This document shows, one piece after another, positions 45,365-53,785 of a DNA stretch of 64,000 nucleotides (its first letter is position 1; every line of letters starts with the position of its first letter). The stretch is from Tremella fuciformis (Eukaryota > Basidiomycota > Tremellomycetes > Tremellales > Tremellaceae): the NCBI GenBank assembly GCA_032768795.1, contig CP136494.1, positions 1,550,001 through 1,614,000 on the forward strand, written 5' to 3'. Both the position numbers and the translations under genes were made by a program. The notes under the pieces were generated by a model. That model made no database searches, was not told the origin of the DNA, and worked only from the letters and a program-made list of their open reading frames with translations.

Positions 45365-45765
45365 CCTCCAGTCCGAGGCGTACGCCAAGGATCCTATGGC
45401 ATGGCTCCACCTGGCGCACCTTCAGAGGCAGCTCCATGGAACGGAGAACATGGACTGCATTTGGGTACCTGCATGGATAAAGACAAGGCGCAGTCAACGG
45501 GATACGCCATCGTCGGCTTAGAGGGAAGTGCGGCCTCGTATCCTCGACTCGATATCCTCAACATCGCCGCGAAAGCTCACGATCGTCCGAAAACCAACAA
45601 TACCTGGCAGAATGAGGCCGACAAGGAATACGCGATGGGCAAAGTTCAGTGGAGAACGCCAGGGAACCCGGAATACATGCTCGGGCTCGGTCCCATCAAG
45701 GTGCAGCATGAAGGCAAAGAATACACGGTCTCCTTTCAGCGCATTGTCAATCTCGTCATCCCTTC
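45365..45765 (+). pseudogene. Partial decayed copy C of the same family
   Basis: Reads EAYAKDPMAWLHLAHLQRQLHG and ENMDCIWVPAW, then after a frameshift KAQSTGYAIVGLEGSAAS, LDILNIAAKAHDRPKTNNTW, KVQWRTPGNPEYMLGLG and YTVSFQRIVNLVIPS. Aligns with residues about 85-240 of the open copy, including HPMAWKHLSHLMSELHG, GMECIWLPCME and QSTDYTIFGLDG. Confidence 0.72.
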
Positions 45766-46010
45766 GACCAGATTTCGCGACAATCCGGCGCGCCGCAACA
45801 ACCTTTATCGTACCACCAAACTCCACCTCTTCCCCGAGGCGTACGCCAGTCGTTTCTCCACCACAAACATCTGATGTTCGTTTGGACAGCATGGAGTGCA
45901 TTCGGGCACCGTCCATGGAGAACGATTGATCGCAATTGACGGGCTACGCGATCATCGGCCTCGAGTCTGCGAACGCGTCAGCGTTCACGCTGGTAACGCA
46001 TCATCGTTCA
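45766..46010 (+). pseudogene. Partial decayed copy D of the same family
   Basis: Begins abruptly after copy C with NNLYRTTKLHLFPEAYAS, equivalent to YRSAKLHLDSGVYSAH. Continues in another frame with DSMECIRAPSMEND, a stop, and SQLTGYAIIGLESANAS, equivalent to GMECIWLPCMEMDKSQSTDYTIFGLDG. Ends in a short direct repeat (CGTTCACGCTG twice) near 45983-46013. Confidence 0.68.
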
Positions 46011-46337
46011 CGCTGATACTCCTCCAGGTCGTCGCCGACCACCTTGGACCTGCCCCTTAGAAGAATCGTAGCAGGTTCAACCCATGCGCAATGGCCAGGC
46101 CGATGATAGGCAACGAGTTCACTCGGCGGATCCTCGCACTCAATGCTTCCCTTGCACTCTTTCCGCCCCATCGTGAGATGATCACAACGCTGCTCGCTGA
46201 CATACAAGGTTCTCGTCGACCTCTGCATACATCTGAGCCAACAAAAGAAAGACGCACTACAAGTTTGCTGACGTTCCAACCACAACAAACTTGCGTTTAT
46301 ATGCAGAACCAAAGAGCCCAAATCTCAGCTGTTCACC
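46011..46337. other. Spacer between family remnants and the split tRNA
   Basis: No gene seen. The last 60 bp include TTATAT (about 46297), about 40 bp before the tRNA half, where a TATA-like upstream element of the tRNA gene would be expected. Confidence 0.35.
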
Positions 46338-46370
46338 GCCCGTTTGGTGTAGTGGTTAGCATCCTGGTTT
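46338..46370 (+). pseudogene. 5' half of a split tRNA-Arg (anticodon UCG)
   Basis: GCCCGTT acceptor strand, TG, D arm GTGTAGTGGTTAGCAT with A box, then C and the anticodon-stem strand CTGGT followed by loop bases U32 and U33. It stops there. The matching 3' half begins with the anticodon at 51834. The sequence equals the 5' part of the complete minus-strand tRNA at 51316-51442 except for one T in the D loop. Confidence 0.85.
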
Positions 46371-46506
46371 AAGGCCAGTAGTCAGGAACGCCCACAGCAG
46401 CACTCACCCACATATTCCCCCAGCCGAACAGGAACTCCGAAAACAACTACACCTCCTGAAGAAAGCCCGCACAGCGTCGACGTCCAAGAACAAGTGGGAC
46501 GCCTTC

Positions 46507-49500
46507 ATGGCATCACTCACAATCAGAGACAAAGAAGCCTTGTCCATTGACCCCGCGGAACCCCTCGCGCAGACGAACAAGCGTCTAACGAAAGACAGAT
46601 CGAAGATGGCCGACAAGGTCAACAAGGCACAAGACTTGCGAGAGAAGGAAGACACATGGAAAAGGACAAAGATGGCGAACGAGGCCGCAATGCGTACCGG
46701 GTCGGCGAAAAAGCTGCTACCGAACCAGAGAATCAGCATCCCACCACTCATCACCCTGCCGGACGGGACGATCACAGGTGACGAGACCACGGTGCATGAC
46801 TTCTGGATCTCGGAGTTTGACAAGACGTACGATCAGTCGACACCTCCAACAGTCGACAAACCCTGGCTCAGATGTCAGACAGCTCGGCGCTTCCAGCAGA
46901 AGACCGGGCAGGAGCCTTTCCATTGGCCACTGCCAATATCAGCAACGAGTCTGAGAAATCTCCTCGGCCACGGCAAACCTGATCCGGCTCCTGGACCAGA
47001 CGACTGGGAAAAATGGGCCCTCAAAAACTCCGGAGAAGACTGGCTATCAGCCACCGCTCACCTAGTGAACTTTGTCACCGCGAACGCATACTTCACAGAC
47101 GAGATGAGAGATAATCACCTCATCCCCATATACAAAAAGGGCGACTTCACCTGCCCGACCAACTATAGGGGCATTGTCCTGGCCAATACGCTACAGATCA
47201 CGACGGCATCATGGCTGCAACACAACCTACAAGCATATAGCCAACGCTTAGGGCTCATACCACCGACTCAATCAGCTGGCAGGAAAGACTGTCGACCGTC
47301 CGACCAGACCCACCTCTTGCACGCCATAGACGGTTATCTTCGCCAGAAGAACAAAATAGCCTTCGCAATCAAACGAGACCAGAAAAAGAGCTTCGACAAA
47401 TCCCACTTTTCCGGCATAGAAGATGCCATTGATTTTTTCGGCCTCCCAAGGTCGATCATTGCGTTTGAGAAAGCTAGAGCTACGAACGTCCGCCTTCGAC
47501 TACGCATAAGGGGCAAGACACTGAGGCCAATCACCACGGATGGACAAACCAAACAGGGAGACCCGCTCAGCCCTCTCAAGTACGCGCTCACCCTCGCAAT
47601 GGCTCAATGGTGGATCGAGGAAATCTACCCACAGACCGGCCTAACCTTCAAAACGCATCGATACTTGCATGCCCCCCACTCATCCTTAGATACTGAACGC
47701 ATGATTCTTCGGCTAATCGCGGCGATGGACGATACCATAGCCTTCGCCGTCACCAAAGAACACCTGATCCTACTGATACTCGCCCTAGAGGACTTCCAGC
47801 TTGCATATAATATGGAGACGGAATGGGACAAGCCAAACAAGACGACACTGATGGTCTTCGGTAGGCCCGACAAATCAGCAGACTATACCATCACAATAAA
47901 CCTTGCCGGGGGCAGGAGCAAAACACTGACCCCGGTGAAACAGGAAGACAGGCGCTTCCTCAACACCCCTGTTAATGACCCGAACACCCAATACAACATC
48001 CTCCTCGACATCCTTAAGAAATTCACTTTCCCCCACACAGGAAGAACCCTTGCCTTACCGGCAATATCTCGTATTGCCCACACCTCTCTCGCAACCAAGC
48101 TATCTACACGACTCGAAATGCACAGCATTACCCCTCGGCAAGCGGAGGACCTCCGCACGAAACTAGGGGCAAAAATTTCTAAATACTACAACTTCACCTA
48201 TCCCGCCTCATCGAAGGTATTATGCGGAGACGTCGAGGCCGGTGGAATGGGCTTCCCAGACCCGGTCCGTATCAACGCGGTGTGCGCGATCACCCCCATA
48301 CACCGACTCCTGAACTCTGACCCTACTCACCTAGGACGAGTCTTCGAGATCATCCACGCGGAATGGCAATGTGCGGCACCACCCCAAGGCCACGGCTGTT
48401 GGTCCCCATTCGCCGGCCGTCGTCACAAAGACGCGCCGGCCCACTCAAACACCAAGGACACGGTCAAGAGCCATCATAAGGTATGGGAGAACGCGGTAGC
48501 ATCGCTGACCAGTATGGGCGCCCAGATTATACCTCTGGGGATAGCGAACGCGTCACAGACCCCTCAGAGCATCCAGCCAGGAAAGTGGGCAAAATACAAC
48601 GCTACCAAAAGACAGAAAGCACGAGAACAATCTGGTAGCTCCCAGGACCCGGCAGAAAGACCGGGGCCAAAGACTGGTTTCCAAGCTTCGAACTCATCTA
48701 CCCTACCCGGATTCCACAAGCAAGTTACCGACGTGATGAACCACGCCGCGGCACACGAGTTCGCGAAGAACTGGCCGTTTATCGAAACCAGTCGAACACG
48801 ACAAGGCGAGATAGTGTGGGCAACAGATGGAAGCGCAGACGTGGTGAAACGGGGCACTCAACACAACACAGGATTCGCCTTGACTGGCCCCATGGATTTG
48901 AAATTCCGCCTCACCGACGAGCACGCCTCCATCCAGGACGCAGAAGTGGCAGCGGTCACTATGGCCGTAGAGCTCGATCACGACATGCGACGGAAATTCA
49001 ACCTGACCGGAGAGAAGACCAGGATCCTATCTGACCACCTGGCAACAGTGAAATTCGTCGAGGACCTCCTTGAGGGAAAAGCGGTCAAAATCAAGTCCTC
49101 GTCGGCCAGCAGACATGCCCGCAGGGGTCTAGAACAGGCAGTGCGGAAACATGAAGAGACAGCAGGAGGCTCGCTCAGCATAGAGCATGTGAAAGCTCAC
49201 ACAGACGACACAAGCTTGGAAGCGACTCTCAATCGAAAAGTGGACACCCTGGCCAAGGAAGCGCGAACCGACGGCAGACCCTTCGCCTTCACCCTCAACA
49301 CAGCGGACCACTATGTACTGAGCTCGGAACGAGAGGGAGTATCGCATGCCGCGGTGAAGAAAACGCTAGAATGGCTACACAGCGAAACTCACAGACCGGT
49401 CATCTTCCGACTACCGGGAACTCAGACACCTGACCCGAACAACTCGGAATATACAAACAAATACATCTTCACCAAGAACACCTCCAGCTTTGCCGCCGAA

Positions 49501-49968
49501 GTCCAACTTCTCGTACGCTCCCACCAACTGCCGACATGGGCGAGGAACAGCCAGCGAAACACGAAAGACCCGGAGAGGGACCTCTTTCATTCGTGCCACT
49601 TTTGCACATGCCACAAAGACGAAGTCGATGAGGCACACCTCTTCGTGATATGCCCAGGGGGGGAAGAGGTCAAAGCGGACACCCTGGAACGGATAAAACG
49701 AGCCACGGCCGATGCCTTCGACAGAGAGGAACAAGAACGCCACCAACCCCTCATCAATGCGCTATTCCACGACGACCCCATTTGGGCGGGCGGCAAGAGT
49801 GTCTACTGGCAAGGACTTCTACCGGGAAACTTTACATATGGCATGAGCGCGGAGCACAAGAAATTATACGACAAGATGGCGGGCCTCTGCGTTAGTGCAA
49901 CCTGCAAAATATGGTGGAAGAACCGCAAGAAGCAGTGGGAAGAAGTCAAAAGGAAAAGAGCGGTCTAG
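46507..49968 (+). CDS. LINE-type reverse transcriptase with RNase H domain
   Basis: 1,153 residues without stop or intron. The frame is open upstream to 46360, so ATG 46507 may not be the original start. In order: a basic helical linker; an RT fingers region (DNHLIPIYKKGDFTCPTNYRG, about 205-225); motif A IKRDQKKSFDKSH (288-300); motif B KQGDPLSPLKYAL; motif C AAMDDTIAFA with Asp 408-409 in place of the common YADD. RNase H follows with WATDGS (D774), DAEVAA (E813), LSDHLA (D843) and RKVDTLAKEA (D913). A C-terminal Cys/His cluster, CHFCTCHKDEVDEAHLFVIC, resembles the LINE zinc knuckle. The apurinic-type endonuclease expected upstream is absent. It should copy its RNA at the target site; the intact frame suggests recent insertion. 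Confidence 0.9.
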   Translation: MASLTIRDKEALSIDPAEPLAQTNKRLTKDRSKMADKVNKAQDLREKEDTWKRTKMANEAAMRTGSAKKLLPNQRISIPPLITLPDGTITGDETTVHDFWISEFDKTYDQSTPPTVDKPWLRCQTARRFQQKTGQEPFHWPLPISATSLRNLLGHGKPDPAPGPDDWEKWALKNSGEDWLSATAHLVNFVTANAYFTDEMRDNHLIPIYKKGDFTCPTNYRGIVLANTLQITTASWLQHNLQAYSQRLGLIPPTQSAGRKDCRPSDQTHLLHAIDGYLRQKNKIAFAIKRDQKKSFDKSHFSGIEDAIDFFGLPRSIIAFEKARATNVRLRLRIRGKTLRPITTDGQTKQGDPLSPLKYALTLAMAQWWIEEIYPQTGLTFKTHRYLHAPHSSLDTERMILRLIAAMDDTIAFAVTKEHLILLILALEDFQLAYNMETEWDKPNKTTLMVFGRPDKSADYTITINLAGGRSKTLTPVKQEDRRFLNTPVNDPNTQYNILLDILKKFTFPHTGRTLALPAISRIAHTSLATKLSTRLEMHSITPRQAEDLRTKLGAKISKYYNFTYPASSKVLCGDVEAGGMGFPDPVRINAVCAITPIHRLLNSDPTHLGRVFEIIHAEWQCAAPPQGHGCWSPFAGRRHKDAPAHSNTKDTVKSHHKVWENAVASLTSMGAQIIPLGIANASQTPQSIQPGKWAKYNATKRQKAREQSGSSQDPAERPGPKTGFQASNSSTLPGFHKQVTDVMNHAAAHEFAKNWPFIETSRTRQGEIVWATDGSADVVKRGTQHNTGFALTGPMDLKFRLTDEHASIQDAEVAAVTMAVELDHDMRRKFNLTGEKTRILSDHLATVKFVEDLLEGKAVKIKSSSASRHARRGLEQAVRKHEETAGGSLSIEHVKAHTDDTSLEATLNRKVDTLAKEARTDGRPFAFTLNTADHYVLSSEREGVSHAAVKKTLEWLHSETHRPVIFRLPGTQTPDPNNSEYTNKYIFTKNTSSFAAEVQLLVRSHQLPTWARNSQRNTKDPERDLFHSCHFCTCHKDEVDEAHLFVICPGGEEVKADTLERIKRATADAFDREEQERHQPLINALFHDDPIWAGGKSVYWQGLLPGNFTYGMSAEHKKLYDKMAGLCVSATCKIWWKNRKKQWEEVKRKRAV

Positions 49969-50127
49969 ACCCGAAACACAGCACCGCAAAAAGCCACGAT
50001 CAAGCCCAAAGGACAATGCGGGCACCTTTCATCCAACAATCGGTCGCGTCACAGAGGAATCAACAATACCGCAGCCCGTCACATATAGCCAAGAGGAGAC
50101 CCCCACGTCTCCCCAATCACTCTCGAG

Positions 50128-50562
50128 ATGACTTCGTCTTTCCACACCACAAAGAAGCAAAAGTGGTGGATCTTTGCAGTCGTAGGTGACACCGTTCTCA
50201 CTGGTGACCCCAATACCGGATTCCGACCCCTAGTCGACAATCTCGACCAGTGCACCGAAGAGATGAGGGCAGATAACCCCCTCGTCGCAGCCGATTTCCC
50301 TGCCACGGTCAGACCCCACCTAGAAGCGGTACGCGCTCACCTCTCCGCCCTCTCCGACTACCTCAGGGACGTGGAACAAGAGTCAAGTGACGGCATAGCG
50401 ACCACACAGAAGATCCGCATCGACCCATGGAGCCAGCCCGGGTCGGTCGTCGTCAGCACACAGAACGCCGGTGCCCCAGCAGCGAGCACGCGAGTGGAGT
50501 CCCTAGCAGCAGCTCTGCAGGGATCGAAGACGCAGAAGGAAATCGTGATGGTGATCCCTTAG
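50128..50562 (+). CDS. Small accessory frame inside the element, unrecognised
   Basis: 144 codons starting MTSSFHTTKKQKWWIFAVVGDTVL, 160 bp after the RT stop. It contains a helical middle (VRPHLEAVRAHLSALSDYLRDVEQE) and ends STRVESLAAALQGSKTQKEIV. No domain recognised. It lies in the 3' region where LINEs normally have only UTR. Codon use looks similar to the RT frame (many AAG/GAC, few rare codons). Could be a captured gene, an element-specific product, or chance; real expression is untested. Confidence 0.45.
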   Translation: MTSSFHTTKKQKWWIFAVVGDTVLTGDPNTGFRPLVDNLDQCTEEMRADNPLVAADFPATVRPHLEAVRAHLSALSDYLRDVEQESSDGIATTQKIRIDPWSQPGSVVVSTQNAGAPAASTRVESLAAALQGSKTQKEIVMVIP

Positions 50563-50649
50563 TAAGCAACACCAGATGAGCCAGCCTTATCCGAGATACG
50601 TCTGACGCCTCAGGACAAACCACTATGCAGTCCACTGCCTATCCGCCAC

Positions 50650-51240
50650 CACAACACCCAGATCCCCTCCTGACCCGTACTAACCTTACGCAGCTACCCC
50701 TGCAGCAGCATCAGCAGCCACCTCCCAGGTCACCGACCACCCTACTCACTCCTACCCATGTCAGTACCATCCCTCCTCCTGTCGTCGGCCATCCCTCGCA
50801 CCATCGACCGCATGCCTACTCACGTCATCACCCACCACCTCCACCCGTCAACCACCCCCTCATGCCTATCATCATCCCCATGCCATCTCCTCACGTCACC
50901 CACCCCTCGCGCCACCCTCAGGTCGTCGACCAATCCTCATGTCCTCGACATCATGCCTACCCATCTCACCATCCCCCACGTCGTCGGCCATCGGTTCTCA
51001 TGGACCTCACACCTACTCACATCATCGATCACCCCTCCTCATCATCGCCCCTCCTGTCATCGCCCACCCTCCATCACGCCACCTTCCCTCATGTCATCGA
51101 CCGCCTTCCCTCAAGTCATCGACCGCCTCCCCTCATGCCATCGACCACCTTCCCATCGACCACCATCCCTCATGCCGTCGACCACCATCCCACATGCCGT
51201 CGACCACCGCCCCTCACGTCATCGACCTTATGATATGTCA
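50650..51240. repeat. CATCGACC-type imperfect tandem repeat / low-complexity tract
   Basis: CT- and CA-rich DNA with recurring units such as CCCTCATGCCATCGACCACC and close variants, densest from 51076 to 51230. Frames across it translate to Pro/His/Ser-rich text (for example SRHHPPPPPVNHPLMP) and I do not treat them as genes. Starts with CAG/CTG-rich words near 50690-50730. Confidence 0.75.
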
Positions 51241-51315
51241 TCATCAACCATCTATCAGTCCTCAGGTCATCAACCACCTAGCACACGGTCATAAAAAAGG
51301 AAGCATCTCTGCCTC

Positions 51316-51442
51316 AACCCGCTCTGGGACTTGAACCCAGGACGACTGGCGATCGCTTCATCGTAGATCAACGTCATCCGAAGACGACGTTGTCGAAGAC
51401 TCAACCGAAAACCAGGATGCTAAACCACTACACCAAACGGGC
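51316..51442 (-). tRNA. Complete tRNA-Arg (anticodon UCG) with a 53-nt intron
   Basis: Reads leftward: acceptor strands GCCCGTT and AGCGGGT pair fully with G-U ends; D arm with GTGTAGTGG; anticodon stem CTGGT/GCCAG; loop TTTCGG plus C giving anticodon TCG; T arm CTGGG-TTCAAGT-CCCAG. The intron sits at 37/38. A TATATAAAGG element lies about 30 bp upstream (around 51466-51475) and TTTTTT follows at about 51294-51299. Mature length 74 nt. It lies inside the insertion that splits a second tRNA-Arg(UCG), in opposite orientation, and has a different intron from that copy. Confidence 0.86.
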
Positions 51443-51833
51443 GCTGATGATACGCCTTACGTAACCTTTATATACTGACATCTCGTCACGATCTCTCATC
51501 TGTGGGGGCGATCAGCCCACCACCGGGGAGGGACTTCCTCCCCCGTCTGTTTCGGTCCAGGTAGGAAGGGGGAAGCTGACGGTACGCTGACTCAGGATCC
51601 TTCGACACATCGTTCGCGTCTTCGCCCGTACATGTCTCCAAGCCTCCTCGCAGAGCAGTCGACCGGAAGAAGATCCCGACCACCGGACCAGCAGCGGAGG
51701 AAGAAGTCCCGGCAATCCCCAAATGGGAGGTGCTGCCTACCCACTGGGTTACATTCGTAGCCCATCACAGGTACCCTCGGCCACGGCTATGGGACGTCTC
51801 TCGACGACCCGCAGAGGATCCTTATGCATCTCA
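51443..51833. other. Right end of the insertion, unassigned
   Basis: Between the inverted tRNA and the 3' tRNA half. Frames are open in part (51486-51722, minus; 51723-52007, plus) but unrecognised. Either the true 3' end of the element or DNA carried in with the tRNA. Confidence 0.35.
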
Positions 51834-51911
51834 TCGGCGGAAATCGTCCGTCTTATGGACGGCGGTATCGACGTGCGCCAGTTGTCCTGGGTTCAAGTCC
51901 CAGAGCGGGTT
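51834..51911 (+). pseudogene. 3' half of the split tRNA-Arg (UCG) with a 38-nt intron
   Basis: Starts with anticodon TCG and G37 (51834-51837), then an intron with a GTCCGTC/GACGGCG hairpin, then C38, stem GCCAG (51877-51881), T arm CTGGG-TTCAAGT-CCCAG, and acceptor AGCGGGT (51904-51910). TTTTT follows at 51915. Joined to 46338-46370 it would make a complete tRNA sharing the exon sequence of 51316-51442 apart from single bases. Confidence 0.85.
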
Positions 51912-52280
51912 AAATTTTTATGGCCCCGTCCCTCGTGCCGTTTATCGCCAACATCTTCTACCTTTCATGCACAGATAACTCCTTCTTTCTGTTGCACATA
52001 CGCATAACTTATCCGCTGGCACGCCGCTGTGCTTCGAGGCGGAAATTTGCAGAATAGATTGGAGGAGAAATCGCACAAAGCCCGGGTAGTTTTACATCTC
52101 CCGAGACGCCACTGATCGTGCTGACCAGACTCTGATGTAGTGATCACTGATCGATTGGACCTGTTTCAGCCTCGTGCGCAAGGACCGCAATGTCCTGCAG
52201 GCAGAGTGCGCGTGGCGGTATGTACGGATATGAAGACCGATGGGAGGCGCGTCCGACTTTGCACACGCCCATCCCCCAGC
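51912..52280. promoter_or_regulatory. Upstream region of the open family copy
   Basis: Contains the Pol III terminator of the tRNA half and the presumed promoter of the gene starting at 52281. The reading frame of that gene is open upstream to 52140, with an in-frame ATG at 52230. Confidence 0.35.
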
Positions 52281-53600
52281 ATGTCACTGTACGATGCGGC
52301 AACCCTCCTGCTTACCAGAATTCCTCACAAGGGCGGCAGAGACCTCTGGGACGATGTGGACGGCATCATCCACGGGATTCGACTTCGAAGCCCGCTCATT
52401 GTACCGGGTTTCCCACCGCAGACGCTCCTCCCCGTCGTTGTCCGGCCGATCATCTCAACATCAGCCAGGCGACCTTACCGCTCCGCCAAACTACACCTTG
52501 ATTCAGGCGTGTATTCTGCCCACCCGATGGCCTGGAAGCACCTCTCGCACCTCATGTCCGAACTGCACGGTCTAGATGGCATGGAGTGCATCTGGCTACC
52601 GTGCATGGAGATGGACAAGTCGCAGTCTACCGACTACACGATCTTCGGCCTCGACGGCAAAGATGCCACAACGTTCAGGCGGCTCGGCATCGTCAATCTG
52701 GCCGCGGCACGCCTTGGCCGTCCTACCGCAAACAAAGTCTGGTTCAACTCACCGCATGATGGAGCTGCGATCCGGGGGTGCGTTCAATGGGAGACACCGG
52801 GCGATGCGAAACACATTGTGTCGACTGGACTCACCAAGGTCGGCCAAAACAACCAATATACCGTCTGTTTCAGCAGGATCGCCAATCACATCCTCCCGAC
52901 TTCTTGCACGACCATAGCCATTCCCATCGGCTTGAATCGGGAGGAGGAGACCGCAGCTTGCACTGCGCGCATTGATGAGATCCTCGCCGCCTATGCGCCG
53001 ACAGCGACGGTGCCCGCGTCCGTCTCGGATACCAGATGCAGCCGCCACGGCGAGTATCTTCTGTGCGATCCTTCCGATTTCCAGATCATGTACGCGCTCT
53101 GTACCTGCCCGATTCTCGACAACAACAAGTTCTTCCGGCCAGTCTTCGCGCTGAATGCTCATCCGTGGAACTTCTCGTCCTCCGCATGGAGCCAATACAA
53201 TGCGATCCGCCGACGGGAGTATACTCAGCGCGTTCGCGAAGCCCCACGCCCTGTCGGTCCTGTTGTCCTGGGGCCTTTCAGCGACACAGGGTTGGGAGTC
53301 CCCGCTCGGAAGAAGGCCGAAGAGGCGTGCCTGCCTGTTGAGCGGGCCAGCGAAGATGAGATATTGAGAGTCCAGATCCTCGCGCTTCAGCGCAAGCTCT
53401 CGCGCCTCGACGGCGACGACGAGTCGGACCCCATAGTGCAGAAGGTCAGAAAGCGTATCGCCGATGCAACGGAACGACGACAACAGTTGCTGGCACAAGC
53501 AGGGAGCGACGGCACGAACAAGAGGGACGGCGGAGAACTGGCCCCGGACGCCGGGCAGGCCGAAGGAGAGATGAGCAAGACTCACAATGCAAGCGCCTAG
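52281..53600 (+). CDS. Open member of an unrecognised gene family with decayed copies nearby
   Basis: A single open frame; the ATG at 52281 is preferred because decayed copy A also begins at the equivalent MxxYDAATL. It gives 439 residues. N-terminal two thirds look globular: YRSAKLHLDSGVY, HPMAWKHLSHLMSELHG, GMECIWLPCMEMDKSQSTDYTIFGLDG, TRCSRHGEYLLCDPSDFQIMYALCTCP, FRPVFALNAHPWN. The last ~110 residues are charged with a coiled-coil-like helix (ILRVQILALQRKLSRLDG, RKRIADATERRQQLLAQ). Cysteines in LCDPSDF...LCTCP are conserved in copies A and B. No enzyme motif or known domain is evident. Conserved words across copies imply past selection on protein sequence. Confidence 0.7.
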   Translation: MSLYDAATLLLTRIPHKGGRDLWDDVDGIIHGIRLRSPLIVPGFPPQTLLPVVVRPIISTSARRPYRSAKLHLDSGVYSAHPMAWKHLSHLMSELHGLDGMECIWLPCMEMDKSQSTDYTIFGLDGKDATTFRRLGIVNLAAARLGRPTANKVWFNSPHDGAAIRGCVQWETPGDAKHIVSTGLTKVGQNNQYTVCFSRIANHILPTSCTTIAIPIGLNREEETAACTARIDEILAAYAPTATVPASVSDTRCSRHGEYLLCDPSDFQIMYALCTCPILDNNKFFRPVFALNAHPWNFSSSAWSQYNAIRRREYTQRVREAPRPVGPVVLGPFSDTGLGVPARKKAEEACLPVERASEDEILRVQILALQRKLSRLDGDDESDPIVQKVRKRIADATERRQQLLAQAGSDGTNKRDGGELAPDAGQAEGEMSKTHNASA

Positions 53601-53754
53601 ACTTGATGTTGTCAGCGACCACCGATTCCCTGTATATGGAGATCGCGCGCTGCATGCGAATGAATGAGTACGGCACCGATGGCAACCGAGTGTCTTCCTA
53701 ACAAGGACTCCGCGTCTGCAGTGTTGGTCCACGCCTCAACATCATTCTCCCCTT

Positions 53755-53785
<31 letters not shown>

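Larger units (their letters stand above)
46371..51833 (+). mobile_element. Insertion carrying a 5'-truncated non-LTR retrotransposon, inside a tRNA-Arg gene
   Basis: The 5,463-bp segment separates the two tRNA halves. It holds an RT-RNase H frame (46507-49968), a small frame (50128-50562), a CATCGACC-type repeat tract (about 50650-51240), a complete inverted tRNA-Arg (51316-51442) and about 390 bp of further sequence. No LTR, tRNA-primer site, integrase or protease is seen. The RT frame is open across the left junction (from 46360, inside the tRNA half), as expected for a copy whose 5' end was lost. Target-site duplication is at most one base, and no poly(A) tail lies at the 3' junction. The last 520 bp may not belong to the original element. 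Confidence 0.78.

Noticed and set aside
50625..51334. Three long overlapping frames rich in Pro, His and Ser
   Set aside because: All three frames are open because of the tandem repeat; typical of low-complexity DNA rather than a gene.
46371..51833. LTR retrotransposon or DNA transposon as explanation of the insertion
   Set aside because: No long terminal repeats, integrase, protease or transposase; RT motif order and RNase H plus C-terminal zinc cluster are those of non-LTR elements.
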